From CAG-238 sp963601575 (GTDB taxonomy: Bacteria; Bacillota; Clostridia; Peptostreptococcales; Anaerovoracaceae), in contig CAVCFO010000001.1 of the NCBI GenBank assembly GCA_963601575.1, positions 1-64,000 of the forward strand: a stretch of DNA of 64,000 nucleotides, in the 5' to 3' direction. The position numbers and the translations under genes are program-made. Below, piece after piece: positions 32,859 through 41,426 of the stretch; within the stretch, counting starts at the first letter, position 1; each line of letters opens with the position of its first letter. The notes under the pieces are model-generated. The model was not told where the DNA came from. It worked only from the letters and a program-made list of their open reading frames with translations, and ran no database searches.

Positions 32859-32901
32859 AACGCCTGAAGCCCTTAAAAGTTCAAGGGTCTCAGGCGTTTT
32901 T
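32859..32901. terminator. Second terminator between kal and the DUF1275 gene
   Basis: Outer stem AACGCCTGA / TCAGGCGTT and inner CCCTT / AAGGG, T-run on the plus strand. The words CTCAGGCGTT recur at 32940-32949. Confidence 0.7.
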
Positions 32902-32956
32902 ATTAGCGTTTTTGTCCTATAAGCCTAAATTTCAGGAGGCTCAGGCGTTATGTCCA

Positions 32957-33682
32957 TCAGTGGCCCAGGGGTTTTTGCTCCAGGTGTTCCTTGCCGTTTT
33001 TCTTGTCGTCGCGCATCATCAGACAGAAGAGCAAAAGTAGCGGTGCTGCGGTTATCCACATCGCGCGGCCCTTTATCATATTGCAGAATACCGTGCCGAT
33101 TATCGCGCCCAGCAGGAAGTACAGCAGCATGAATGTATGCTTGGCAAGCTTCGGTCTGTGAGTCTTGTCATCACTGTTTCTGTGGTGAAATTCCTTTGCG
33201 AGGCCGATGCCGATTTGGCGAATGTGGTTTGTCGCAAAAGTAGTTGCCATTGGCGTCCCTTGGGCTTGACGGAAGGTGTTGTACTGCATAGATGCGATGA
33301 AATTGATGGCCACCTGTGAGATCTGCACGGGAGCCGACTCCGGCACAAATCCGATGAAGATTACCACAATGATTTCTATTCCGATAAGCAGCGTGTCCCA
33401 GCGGATCTTTATCGAACGCTTGATGGGATTGGGCAGGATCTCGGAAATGAAGGATCCGGCAAGGTATGCAAATATCGGTACGAGATAATATAGACCCTCC
33501 CTAATATTCCCCGAGCCGAGAGCAAGTCCCATCAGAACCACGTTCCCTGTCTGCGCGTTACAGAATACATTGCCCCTTAGAAGGTATGTGAACGCGCCCC
33601 AAAATCCCGAGACCGTCATCAGCGTATAGTAGACCCAGTTTTGCTCGCAAAGCAAATATTTTTTATCTGAAATTAAGTCCAT
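32957..33682 (-). CDS. DUF1275 (YoaK-like) membrane protein
   Basis: This 241-aa protein has about six hydrophobic segments and the DUF1275 pattern TVSGFWGAFTYLLRGNVFCNAQTGNVVLMG (start of the family, residues 22-51 with the key NAQTGN). The middle part has NTFRQAQGTPMATTFATNHIRQIG, another family feature. The family is widespread; its transport substrate is unknown. It follows the rluB-like gene by 12 bases and is probably co-transcribed. Confidence 0.85.
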   Translation of the reverse strand: MDLISDKKYLLCEQNWVYYTLMTVSGFWGAFTYLLRGNVFCNAQTGNVVLMGLALGSGNIREGLYYLVPIFAYLAGSFISEILPNPIKRSIKIRWDTLLIGIEIIVVIFIGFVPESAPVQISQVAINFIASMQYNTFRQAQGTPMATTFATNHIRQIGIGLAKEFHHRNSDDKTHRPKLAKHTFMLLYFLLGAIIGTVFCNMIKGRAMWITAAPLLLLFCLMMRDDKKNGKEHLEQKPLGH

Positions 33683-33694
33683 ATTTCCCCCGTT

Positions 33695-34399
33695 TTAGCA
33701 GTTCTTCAGGTATTCGATCTCTTCACGAGTGAGCTTGCGATAGTGCCCGACCTTCAGGTGGCCGAGGCGGATGTCCCCGATTGCGATGCGCTCAAGCTCC
33801 TGCACGGGATTTCCCACTGCGGCAAACATTTTTCTAACCTGCCTGTTCTTTCCCTCGTGAATGGCAATTTCAACTATTGTGGAGTGGGCGCTGCCCTTGA
33901 TAATTCTAACCTTCGCGGGGGAAGTCACAAACCCTCCTATGTCAACGCCTTTTCTAAGGCGAGATGCCCTTTCGTTAGACAAAACTCCCGTAACCTTTGC
34001 ACGGTATGTCTTATAAACCTCGTGTTTCGGGTGGGTGAGCCTGTATGCAAGCTCCCCGTCGTTAGTCATTATGAGCGCGCCGCTTGTGTTATAGTCAAGC
34101 CTTCCCACGGGAAAAAGCCTTGCGTCGATGTCTGCCACAACGTCCATCACGGTAAGCCTATCCTTGTCGTCGGAAACGGTGGTCACTACGCCAAGAGGCT
34201 TATTGATGAGCACATACTCGAGCTTTTTTTCGGCGCTAAGCTCCCTGCCGTTTACCTCCACCCGGTCGCCCTCTGCCACATCGTAGCCCGGTTCCCGGAG
34301 AACAGCTCCATTTATCTTTACATTTCCATTGGCAATCAGCTCGTCAGCCTTCCTGCGGCTGCAAAATCCTGCCTGCGCGATATATTTGTTAATTCTCAT
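33695..34399 (-). CDS. rluB: RluB/RsuA-type pseudouridine synthase
   Basis: This 234-aa enzyme isomerises a uridine of rRNA. The N-terminal S4 RNA-binding domain (MRINKYIAQAGFCSRRKADELI) is followed by the catalytic motif GRLDYNTSGALIMTNDGELA with the active-site Asp near residue 94. The choice of RluB (23S U2605) over RsuA or RluF is by overall resemblance. The ATG at 34399 follows AAGGA. Confidence 0.9.
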   Translation of the reverse strand: MRINKYIAQAGFCSRRKADELIANGNVKINGAVLREPGYDVAEGDRVEVNGRELSAEKKLEYVLINKPLGVVTTVSDDKDRLTVMDVVADIDARLFPVGRLDYNTSGALIMTNDGELAYRLTHPKHEVYKTYRAKVTGVLSNERASRLRKGVDIGGFVTSPAKVRIIKGSAHSTIVEIAIHEGKNRQVRKMFAAVGNPVQELERIAIGDIRLGHLKVGHYRKLTREEIEYLKNC

Positions 34400-34493
34400 G
34401 GGTTTTCCTTTCCCTTCGCAAATATTTAACATCATATTCTATCACGCAAAGCACGCGCCTGCAAGCCTTGCGCCGGCTTTTGAAACAAAATGA

Positions 34494-34522
34494 AACAAAA
34501 ACAGAGAGGCTAAGCTCTCCGT
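34494..34522 (-). terminator. Terminator of the XRE-type gene
   Basis: Minus-strand stem ACGGAGAG / CTCTCTGT (one wobble) with a 6-nt loop and TTTTTG. Confidence 0.6.
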
Positions 34523-34563
34523 TTATCTCTGAATATCTTGGTTGCAACGCTTCCGGCGAAGTT

Positions 34564-35175
34564 TTATATAAGCTGATAAAACAGTCCTCGCCGGGTGCTG
34601 TACCACACCAGCATTCCATGTCCGCGCCTTGGAATCCTGATTTGAAGATCCCATTCAGGATAGGTCTTATACATATGGAGCTGATCTCCGGTTAGAAATG
34701 CAACAAAAGAGATATAGTCGTCCTTTTTCATGGGATGTTGGCTTGTAATATACCAATCGTCCTCCACGATTTCCACGCAAAGGGACGCCGCATTTTTTTC
34801 GTCTTCGCTTGCGGTTTCTCCGTTTATTTTGCGTGGCTCCATCGCTTCAAGTTTTCTGCCGCAACAGGTAATGTTGGCATTTCCCGTACATACCGTCACA
34901 TTCCCGCAAATCGGGCACACATAAAATTTGCTCTTTTTCATGTTTCCGGATACAAAATCATTTTCTGCGAGGCTTCCACCCAGCACTTTTTCCATATCGA
35001 CGCAAAAAAACCTTGCAAGTTCTTTCATCAAGTTTATGTCCGGACAACCTGCGCCGCGCTCCCACTTTGAGACGGTCTTGTCGCTTATGTTCAATTCCTC
35101 TGCCAGCTGCTTCTGTGTAAGATTGCGTTCTGCCCGCAGTTCATATATTACTTTCCCAATTTTTTCGTAGTCCAT
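34564..35175 (-). CDS. XRE-type regulator with degenerate superoxide-reductase-like domain
   Basis: This 203-aa protein has an N-terminal XRE helix-turn-helix (residues 5-60: LTQKQLAEELNISDKTVSKWERG). A four-cysteine centre follows, C87-x2-C90 ... C104-C105, as in the desulforedoxin centre of desulfoferrodoxin. The C-terminal part (140-203) recalls the superoxide reductase fold: SQHPMKKDDYISFVAF keeps the first His of HPM...HYI but has Asp at the second, and the Cys-x2-His ligands near the C-terminus are missing. It is likely a metal or redox sensor rather than an enzyme. The ATG follows GGAGG by eight bases. Confidence 0.75.
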   Translation of the reverse strand: MDYEKIGKVIYELRAERNLTQKQLAEELNISDKTVSKWERGAGCPDINLMKELARFFCVDMEKVLGGSLAENDFVSGNMKKSKFYVCPICGNVTVCTGNANITCCGRKLEAMEPRKINGETASEDEKNAASLCVEIVEDDWYITSQHPMKKDDYISFVAFLTGDQLHMYKTYPEWDLQIRIPRRGHGMLVWYSTRRGLFYQLI

Positions 35176-35190
35176 GCTTTCTTCCTCCAA

Positions 35191-35355
35191 TCACATCTTG
35201 CCGCTGTCTATATCTACAAGTTCGGAGTTAGCCCCCTCGCCTCCCACGGCTTTTGCATCTATGATACAATTATATCGCCTTGTCGCTGCAAGTGCAATCG
35301 ACGGTGCGTAGAGGGCGAGGGTATAAATTTCTCCACCAATCACTTCGCTGACCAT
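35191..35355 (-). CDS. Possible 54-aa ORF or gene remnant upstream of the XRE-type gene
   Basis: A frame from ATG 35355 to TGA 35191 ends 15 bases before the XRE-type start. The product has protein-like composition (IYTLALYAPSIALAATRRY ... AKAVGGEGANSELVDI). The frame stays open further upstream and the Shine-Dalgarno is weak, so it may be the tail of a decayed gene. The DNA also contains a long inverted repeat (CCCTCGCC near 35232 / GGCGAGGG near 35316), and its 5' part resembles sequence near 59945. Confidence 0.3.
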   Translation of the reverse strand: MVSEVIGGEIYTLALYAPSIALAATRRYNCIIDAKAVGGEGANSELVDIDSGKM

Positions 35356-35393
35356 GCGGCAAAGCGCAAAAGACCTGCTATGCCTTGCACAGC

Positions 35394-35426
35394 GAAAACC
35401 CCGAAGTCTTCAGCTCCGGGGTTTTC
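35394..35426. terminator. Terminator of the transglutaminase-like gene
   Basis: Stem GAAAACCCCG / CGGGGTTTTC with a 13-nt loop; short T-run on each side. Confidence 0.65.
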
Positions 35427-35483
35427 ATTTTGTTTGTGATCGGTATGAAAATCTTAATCCGTTTGTTTGTTCGTATCCTTTTT

Positions 35484-36632
35484 CTACAGACCCTTTACGT
35501 TAAGCAGCAGGTGGGAGGTCGCAAGCTGCTCCGGAGTTGGATCAAAGTAGATGTAGTTGGTAAGACCCGTGTATGTCCACTTATTTGTCTTGCTGTTCCA
35601 TTTGTTGCTGCTGCCCGTCGTTGCGTCCACGGTTATCCAGCGGCCGTCAACATAGCACTCGTTCCACCAGTGGTCAATGCTTGTGATGCCCGTTTCTGTA
35701 GACCAGTTATTGTATCCTCTGGTGCCGAGGCTTATATGGTGACCGTTTACGATTCTGGTCGGGATTCCCTGGGCTCTTGCGAGGGCGCAGACCAAAGCCG
35801 TATATCCTACGCAGGTGGTGGCAACTTTGCCGCCTTGGCTATTTTCGCTGGTCTTTTTGTTTCTCAGGTTATAGAGGTTACGGTACGGGTCAATGTACTG
35901 TTTCTTTTTTGTGGAAAAAGCAACGTCATCGTAGTAGAAATTTCCTGCTACATATTCGTAAATTTTCAGGAGCTTGTCGTAGTCCGTGGTTGCGCCTTTT
36001 GTGATCTTGTCGGAAACCGTCTTGAAGTATTTTACTTTCTTTGAGGTAACCGAAGCGGTCTTCTTTGTTACCGGATCCGTGAAACAAATGCTCTTGACGT
36101 CGGACAGGTATTTGCTCGTAAATTTGGACGGCGCCTTTTTCTTGTCGGCGTTATTGTCGATGCGGGCGTTTTCTTTGATGATGTCATCATATTGCAGAAT
36201 CGAGAATTGTCCGTTTGTTATACGAAATGCGCAGTTTTTGTAGACAACCGTTCCGCTCACGGAGCCGACTTTTTTTGTGATTACCAGAATATAGTCTCCG
36301 CTGCCTACTTTGGAGCTTGGCAGGGAGAAGGAGTATCTGCTGTAGTCCCCCATATCGGTAGGATAAGCTCTTCCCACCCATGTGGAGCTTCCGCCAACTT
36401 CTCTTACATTAAAGTTGTATTCGTCAACATTTTTTACCGGCGTTTCTGCCTCAATTTGCAAGGTGCTACCGTTTGCGGTGACGTTTACAAAATTGTGCTT
36501 CAGGTTTTCGCTTGATACAAGGCTCTGCCCCTCGGCTGGCGTGCCTGCGCTTTTGAGTGCCGCCGAAGCCGGAGCTGGAATCATTGATATTACTAAGGAT
36601 AATGCAAGAACCATAACTAATTTTCTTTTCAT
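35484..36632 (-). CDS. Secreted transglutaminase-like protein
   Basis: This 382-aa protein has a signal peptide (KRKLVMVLALSLVISM ... ASA, about residues 2-24). A beta-rich region (about 40-150) is followed by a transglutaminase-like cysteine peptidase domain with the Cys in TTCVGYTALVCALARAQGIPTR near 268 and the His/Asp in DHWWNECYVDGRWITVDAT near 312-330. Such domains cleave or cross-link peptides, often at the cell wall. The ATG at 36632 lies 11 bases after AAAGGAGG. Confidence 0.85.
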   Translation of the reverse strand: MKRKLVMVLALSLVISMIPAPASAALKSAGTPAEGQSLVSSENLKHNFVNVTANGSTLQIEAETPVKNVDEYNFNVREVGGSSTWVGRAYPTDMGDYSRYSFSLPSSKVGSGDYILVITKKVGSVSGTVVYKNCAFRITNGQFSILQYDDIIKENARIDNNADKKKAPSKFTSKYLSDVKSICFTDPVTKKTASVTSKKVKYFKTVSDKITKGATTDYDKLLKIYEYVAGNFYYDDVAFSTKKKQYIDPYRNLYNLRNKKTSENSQGGKVATTCVGYTALVCALARAQGIPTRIVNGHHISLGTRGYNNWSTETGITSIDHWWNECYVDGRWITVDATTGSSNKWNSKTNKWTYTGLTNYIYFDPTPEQLATSHLLLNVKGL

Positions 36633-36661
36633 TGTGGATAATACCTCCTTTGTCTGTCTAT

Positions 36662-36697
36662 AGTATACCTTGAACTGTATGTCAATGTCAATGTCAA
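36662..36697 (-). promoter_or_regulatory. Promoter with three tandem TTGACA hexamers
   Basis: Minus-strand TTGACA is repeated three times head to tail (36680-36685, 36686-36691, 36692-36697). The middle copy is 18 bp from TATACT (36662-36667), so it can act as the -35 box of the transglutaminase-like gene. Confidence 0.55.
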
Positions 36698-36713
36698 TAG
36701 AAAACATAAATTT

Positions 36714-37316
36714 CTAAAATTCTATGGTCATCTGGCCTGCCGCTACCGGATCCTGCTTCTCGGCGGACTGGGTGTCTTCGATGTCCTCATTGATCACGCT
36801 TTCGATGTCCTCGATATCCGGAAGGTCCTTTAGACTTGTGAAGCCAAAATTTTTGAGAAAGGTATCTGTCGTTCCGTAGATAATCGGTCTGCCGATTGCC
36901 GATGAGCGCCCTACCTCTTTGACCAGGTCTTTGTTTACAAGTCCTTCCACCACTCTGTCGCATTTGATTCCGCGGATAGCTTCCATCTCGCCCTTTGTTA
37001 CGGGCTGCTTGTATGCGATGATTGCAAGGACCTCCAGCGCCGACTGGGAAAGCTTCTTCGCCTTTACCGGAGTGCAAAGTCTGCGGACGTAATCCGCATT
37101 TTCCTCGCGAGTCACAAACTGAAAGGCTTTGTTCACCTCGCGGATAACGATTCCTCTGCCCTCCTGCTCATATTCTGCCTGAAGCTCCTTGAAATACCCG
37201 TAGGCGTCCTCTTTGCTTATATTAAGAACCTCCGCTGCCATCTTCGCCTCTAGCGGCTCGCCCCATGTGAACATCATGGACTCCATGGCGGATTTAATTG
37301 TCCCATTTCCTGTCAT
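36714..37316 (-). CDS. scpB: Segregation and condensation protein B
   Basis: This 200-aa kleisin-associated protein has two winged-helix domains; LSQSALEVLAIIAYKQPVTKGEMEAIRGI (near 95-123) is the characteristic segment. With ScpA and SMC it forms the condensin that organises the chromosome. The ATG at 37316 follows GGAGG and overlaps scpA by 23 bases. Confidence 0.95.
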   Translation of the reverse strand: MTGNGTIKSAMESMMFTWGEPLEAKMAAEVLNISKEDAYGYFKELQAEYEQEGRGIVIREVNKAFQFVTREENADYVRRLCTPVKAKKLSQSALEVLAIIAYKQPVTKGEMEAIRGIKCDRVVEGLVNKDLVKEVGRSSAIGRPIIYGTTDTFLKNFGFTSLKDLPDIEDIESVINEDIEDTQSAEKQDPVAAGQMTIEF

Positions 37317-38067
37317 CTTTCCACTCCTCCTGCGCTCTTTCTCCTGCGCTGACCTCAATATCGCCGTAAATTTTTCGCTGTTCCACCCTTACTGCTCTCG
37401 CCTTTGCCATTTCCAGCAGCGACATGAAGGTAACCACCACGTCGTACCTGTCTTTTTTGTCCTTGATAAAATCCTTGAAGCTAAAAACCTGTCCGATTTT
37501 TCCGCGAACCTGCTGCAAAATATACGAAATTCGCTTTTCCATGCTTGCCCGTTCACGCTCGATGCGGGTGTAATGCTTGCGCACCGCCTCAACTCTCTGC
37601 TTTTTCTGTATGAAAAGGCGAAACGCCGAAGCAAATTCTTTCAGGTCGAGGCTGAGATACTCGTCAGGATTTTCAAGATACTGCGAAATATCTTCTTGGG
37701 GCTTCTCAAAAATGTTAAAACTCCGTTCTTCTCGTTCCTTTAGCAACTGCGAAAGTTCTTTGAAACGCTTGTATTCCAGGAGTCTTTCCACCAGTTCGCT
37801 TCTTGGGTCTTCTTCTATGGTGTCCTGCCCGTCCTCGGATGCCCGCGGCAAGATCATCTTGGATTTTATCTCGATGAGGGATGAGGCAAGCACCATAAAT
37901 TCCGAAGCCAGCGTCACATCCTGCTCCTCCATTTCCCTTATGTACGCCAAATATTGATTTGTGATTTCGCTGATTTTGATGTCATAAATGCTCATTTCCG
38001 CATTTTCTATCAGATAGACCAGCAGATCGAAAGGCCCCTCAAAGGACTTTAGTTTGACTTTGTACAT
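37294..38067 (-). CDS. scpA: Segregation and condensation protein A
   Basis: This 257-aa kleisin begins VKLKSFEGPFDLLVYLIENAEMSIYDI, the classic ScpA N-terminus that contacts the SMC neck, and ends in a winged helix (about 195-235) that binds the SMC head. It starts three bases after the EamA transporter stop. Confidence 0.95.
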   Translation of the reverse strand: MYKVKLKSFEGPFDLLVYLIENAEMSIYDIKISEITNQYLAYIREMEEQDVTLASEFMVLASSLIEIKSKMILPRASEDGQDTIEEDPRSELVERLLEYKRFKELSQLLKEREERSFNIFEKPQEDISQYLENPDEYLSLDLKEFASAFRLFIQKKQRVEAVRKHYTRIERERASMEKRISYILQQVRGKIGQVFSFKDFIKDKKDRYDVVVTFMSLLEMAKARAVRVEQRKIYGDIEVSAGERAQEEWKDDRKWDN

Positions 38068-38070
38068 TAT

Positions 38071-39012
38071 TTACTCCGATTCCTGTTCAAATTTGTTATA
38101 TGCCAGCAGTGCGAGTACTACGATTATGCAGCCGATAATCTCCGCTACCGTCGGGATCTGGTGAACCATAACGATCGCCAGAAGCGTTGAAAATACCGGA
38201 TCTCCTGCCTCCCAAGCCGACACGTACAGCGAACTTACCTTGCCCATGCAAAGGTTGAAAACAGCGTGGGAGCCGATTTGGCAGATAAATACCAGGCACA
38301 GGATATAGACATAGTCCATGGCAGGGTAGCCCAAAACAGTGGTCGCCGTGGCAAGATTCGCTACCGCAAAGCACAGCCAGCAGGAGAAGAACAGGAGCAT
38401 CACATATATGCTGCCCTCCACTTCCTCGCGGACTTTGCCGCCGATTGCAAAATACACGCCCATGCCGATGCCCGCCGCCAGCGCCAAAAGGTTTCCGGAG
38501 AGTTTTCCACCGGAAAATGACGATAGATCGGAACACATAATCAGCGTGCCGCCGCAGAGCGCAACTATGATTGCCGCTACAGATTTCCATGAAATCTTTT
38601 TCTTATAGATAAATACCGTGATAAAAATTACCACCAGTGGATGGAAAGACGCAAGTACCGCCGCACTTGCAACGTTTGTGAGCTTTACCGCCGAATACCA
38701 TGTATAATAGTGTACAAAAAGGAACAGTCCGGAAAGAAAGCACAGCAACAGATTTTTCCCGGAAATTTTCGCAAGCTGCTGCCGCTTGCCCTCATCCGCA
38801 AGCACCGGAATCGCAAAGAACGGCACCGCTATGAGGAGTCGCCAGAAGCCGATTACCGTGGGAGGCGCCGAGATCAGCACCCCAAAGTTTCCGGATGTGG
38901 CTCCGCAGAGGACCGCTACGATTACCAGTATTTTCGCATATCTATCGATAAAACCTTTTTTCTCGCCGATATTCTCACTGATTTTCTCGCTGATTTGATT
39001 TTTCTCGCTCAT
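38071..39012 (-). CDS. EamA family (DMT) transporter
   Basis: This 313-aa protein has ten predicted hydrophobic segments in two EamA repeats, the drug/metabolite transporter form. LASFHPLVVIFITVFIYKKKISW ends the first repeat. The substrate cannot be read from sequence. Its start overlaps the mtnA stop by four bases, suggesting coupled expression and perhaps a metabolite linked to methylthioribose salvage. Confidence 0.85.
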   Translation of the reverse strand: MSEKNQISEKISENIGEKKGFIDRYAKILVIVAVLCGATSGNFGVLISAPPTVIGFWRLLIAVPFFAIPVLADEGKRQQLAKISGKNLLLCFLSGLFLFVHYYTWYSAVKLTNVASAAVLASFHPLVVIFITVFIYKKKISWKSVAAIIVALCGGTLIMCSDLSSFSGGKLSGNLLALAAGIGMGVYFAIGGKVREEVEGSIYVMLLFFSCWLCFAVANLATATTVLGYPAMDYVYILCLVFICQIGSHAVFNLCMGKVSSLYVSAWEAGDPVFSTLLAIVMVHQIPTVAEIIGCIIVVLALLAYNKFEQESE

Positions 39013-40121
39013 TTCGTCTCCTCAAACAGTTTCTTCAAATTTTCCTCGTAAGGCGGCTTTACAATGCCCTTTTCGGTGATGACCGCCGTGATGTATTTGT
39101 GGTCTGTCACATCAAATGACGGGTTGTAGGTCTTGATTCCCGCGGGAGCCATATCCTTTTCGTACCACATTTTGTATATTTCCTCGCCGTCTCTAAGCTC
39201 GATTTTGATGTCCTGTCCGGTCTTTGTGTCCATGTCGATAGTGGAGGTAGGAACATACATATAGAACGGGATTCCGTATTCCTTTGCGAGAATGGCAACC
39301 CCGCTTGTTCCGATCTTGTTTGCACCGTCGCCGTTTCCCGCCATACGGTCGCAGCCCACTACCACTGCGTCTATCCAGCCGTTTTTCATCACGATGGATG
39401 CCATATTGTCGCAGATAAGGGTCACGTCAACACCGGCTTTTGTAAGCTCCCATGAGGTAAGCCTTGCACCTTGAAGAAGCGGCCTTGTCTCGTCTGCGAA
39501 AACCTTGAAACCGTAGCCCTGCTCCTGCCCCAGATAAATCGGGGAAAGGCAGGTTCCGTATTTTGCCGTTGCAAGGGTTCCCGCGTTGCAATGAGTGAGG
39601 ATTCCCATGCCAGGTTTGAGCAGGCTAAGCCCGTATTCGCCCATCTTGCGGCAGGCTTCCTCGTCTTCTCTTTTGATTTTGTTAGCCTCGTCCAAAAGTA
39701 GCAGCTTCGCATCGTCCACCTGGTCCCCGGCGCAGTGATCGCACGAGCACATGAAGCCGCAGGCTGCGTTGTCAAAAGCCTTGATATATCTGTCGAGCAT
39801 GTCCTCGCAGCGTTTCAGCGCCCATGAAAGGTTCACCGCCGTAGGTCTTGCGCTGTTTATATAATCGCTTGTTTTTCTCACATATTCGCGAAATTCCTTG
39901 ACCTTGGTTCCCGGAAAATCACGGGTCGAAACATAAAGCCCGTATGCGGCGGCAACTCCGATGGCAGGAGCGCCTCTTACTTTCAGCTTAAAAATCGCAT
40001 CCCAGACATCTTCCTTTGTCCCAAGCTCTGTGTAAACCTCTTCTCCCGGCAAACGGGTCTGGTCGAGAACGAGTAGCTTGTCATCCTCAAATTTTACCGA
40101 GGCAATATCAAAATCCTTCAT
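39009..40121 (-). CDS. mtnA: S-methyl-5-thioribose-1-phosphate isomerase
   Basis: This 370-aa isomerase converts methylthioribose-1-phosphate to the ribulose form. The sequence has RGAPAIGVAAAYGLYVS (near 48-64), the catalytic Cys in THCNAGTLATAKYGTCL, and the catalytic Asp in VVGCDRMAGNGDGANKIGT. Related isomerases act on 5-deoxyribose-1-phosphate, so exact use is open; no other salvage gene is adjacent. The ATG at 40121 follows AGAGGA. Confidence 0.9.
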   Translation of the reverse strand: MKDFDIASVKFEDDKLLVLDQTRLPGEEVYTELGTKEDVWDAIFKLKVRGAPAIGVAAAYGLYVSTRDFPGTKVKEFREYVRKTSDYINSARPTAVNLSWALKRCEDMLDRYIKAFDNAACGFMCSCDHCAGDQVDDAKLLLLDEANKIKREDEEACRKMGEYGLSLLKPGMGILTHCNAGTLATAKYGTCLSPIYLGQEQGYGFKVFADETRPLLQGARLTSWELTKAGVDVTLICDNMASIVMKNGWIDAVVVGCDRMAGNGDGANKIGTSGVAILAKEYGIPFYMYVPTSTIDMDTKTGQDIKIELRDGEEIYKMWYEKDMAPAGIKTYNPSFDVTDHKYITAVITEKGIVKPPYEENLKKLFEETK

Positions 40122-40238
40122 TTTATCTGTCCTCTTATTCTCACTTTCGCGCAAAATACGCGCCGAAAAATTATTAACAATATATTTTACCACAGTTTGC
40201 GTGGAAAATGAAGTTATTTATCCGGTCTTTATCTGTCT

Positions 40239-41165
40239 TTATCTGTGATTGCTTACAAGAAGGGCTGCGAATATCAGAGCGCAGCCAAGTCCCATCTGCA
40301 CGGTGATGATTTCGTGATAAAAAAGCACGGAAAATAAAAGTCCGAATACGGATTCCAGGCTGAGAAGAAGCGCCGCATGGGACTCCGAGGTGTATCTTTG
40401 GGCGAAATTTTGCAGCCCAAATGCCACCGCAGTGTTGAGAACGCCCAGATAAAGCATCCCAAGCGCCGAGCGCATGCTGACGCCGCCGTCCGGCATTCCG
40501 GTAAACAGCACCGTCACTCCTGCAAAGATCGCTGTCCCAAGCACCTGATAAAATGTCAGGGGGATAATCTCGTGATCCTGAGAAACTTTTCCAATCAAAA
40601 CGATTTCCACAGAAAAGGCGATAGAAAATCCTAGAGTTATAAAGTCACCGATTTGTATTTCTTGACTCCCCCTCAGGCTGAGAAGCGCAACCCCTGCCAG
40701 CGCAAGCACCGAAGCGATATAGTCGAAGCGGGTAATTTTTTTTCGCAGGAGAAGCCGCGCGATAAAGGGCGTGAAAAGCACATAGGTCGCCGCCAGAAAT
40801 GACTGCTTCGCCGTGGTGGTATATTGCAAGGCGAAAAGCTGGATGAACAGGGCGACAAACTGGATGAAGCCCAAGGTAAAGCCCCATCTCATGCAGGAAG
40901 CTGCGGAATTTTTTATCTGCCTCGAAAACAGCAATCCTATAACCAGAGCCGCAAGGCCGAAGCGGATGAACAGGATCCACTGGGGAGTCGCGCTTTCCAG
41001 CGCCACCTTTCCTGCGATAAATCCGCCGCCCCAGATAATAGCTACGATAAGCAGCAGAGTGTCAGCCTTTTGCGGAGTGATTTTTGGTTGATTTTCCGAA
41101 GAAATTTGCGGCATATTCTTTTGCATTGACTTCTTTTGACCGATCTTATTTTGTGAATTTTTCAT
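40239..41165 (-). CDS. EamA family (DMT) transporter
   Basis: This 308-aa protein has ten hydrophobic segments after a polar, Gln/Lys-rich N-terminal tail of about 35 residues. LDTLLLIVAIIWGGGFIAGKVAL-type start and QFVALFIQLFALQYTTTAKQSFLAATYVLFTPF are typical of the family. It is not closely similar to the EamA gene at 38071. Substrate unknown. The ATG at 41165 follows GGAGG by eight bases. Confidence 0.85.
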   Translation of the reverse strand: MKNSQNKIGQKKSMQKNMPQISSENQPKITPQKADTLLLIVAIIWGGGFIAGKVALESATPQWILFIRFGLAALVIGLLFSRQIKNSAASCMRWGFTLGFIQFVALFIQLFALQYTTTAKQSFLAATYVLFTPFIARLLLRKKITRFDYIASVLALAGVALLSLRGSQEIQIGDFITLGFSIAFSVEIVLIGKVSQDHEIIPLTFYQVLGTAIFAGVTVLFTGMPDGGVSMRSALGMLYLGVLNTAVAFGLQNFAQRYTSESHAALLLSLESVFGLLFSVLFYHEIITVQMGLGCALIFAALLVSNHR

Positions 41166-41212
41166 TATCTCTGCCTCCGAGTTCCCTGTGCTTACTTTGG
41201 AATATAGAACTG

Positions 41213-41241
41213 AATATATCACTAAAATCGCGTAAAATCAA
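41213..41241 (-). promoter_or_regulatory. Promoter of the EamA gene
   Basis: Minus-strand TTGATT (41236-41241), 17-bp spacer, TATATT (41213-41218). Confidence 0.5.
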
Positions 41242-41304
41242 TATCTATCGTTGCCTGAACAAAAATCCGGGGAAAATTCCTACGGGTTTCTTGCTTTTGA
41301 GAGC

Positions 41305-41333
41305 TTGACAAAGTGTAAAAGAGGGCTTATAGT
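41305..41333 (+). promoter_or_regulatory. Promoter of the marR-type gene
   Basis: Perfect TTGACA (41305-41310), 17-bp spacer, TATAGT (41328-41333). Confidence 0.65.
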
Positions 41334-41426
41334 GTATATGCACGATAAGTAAAATTTATGACATCCCAGAGAAATTGCAGAATTGTCATGGGCAAAAGGA
41401 GGCAGAAAAGGAGGCAGAAAAAGAAT

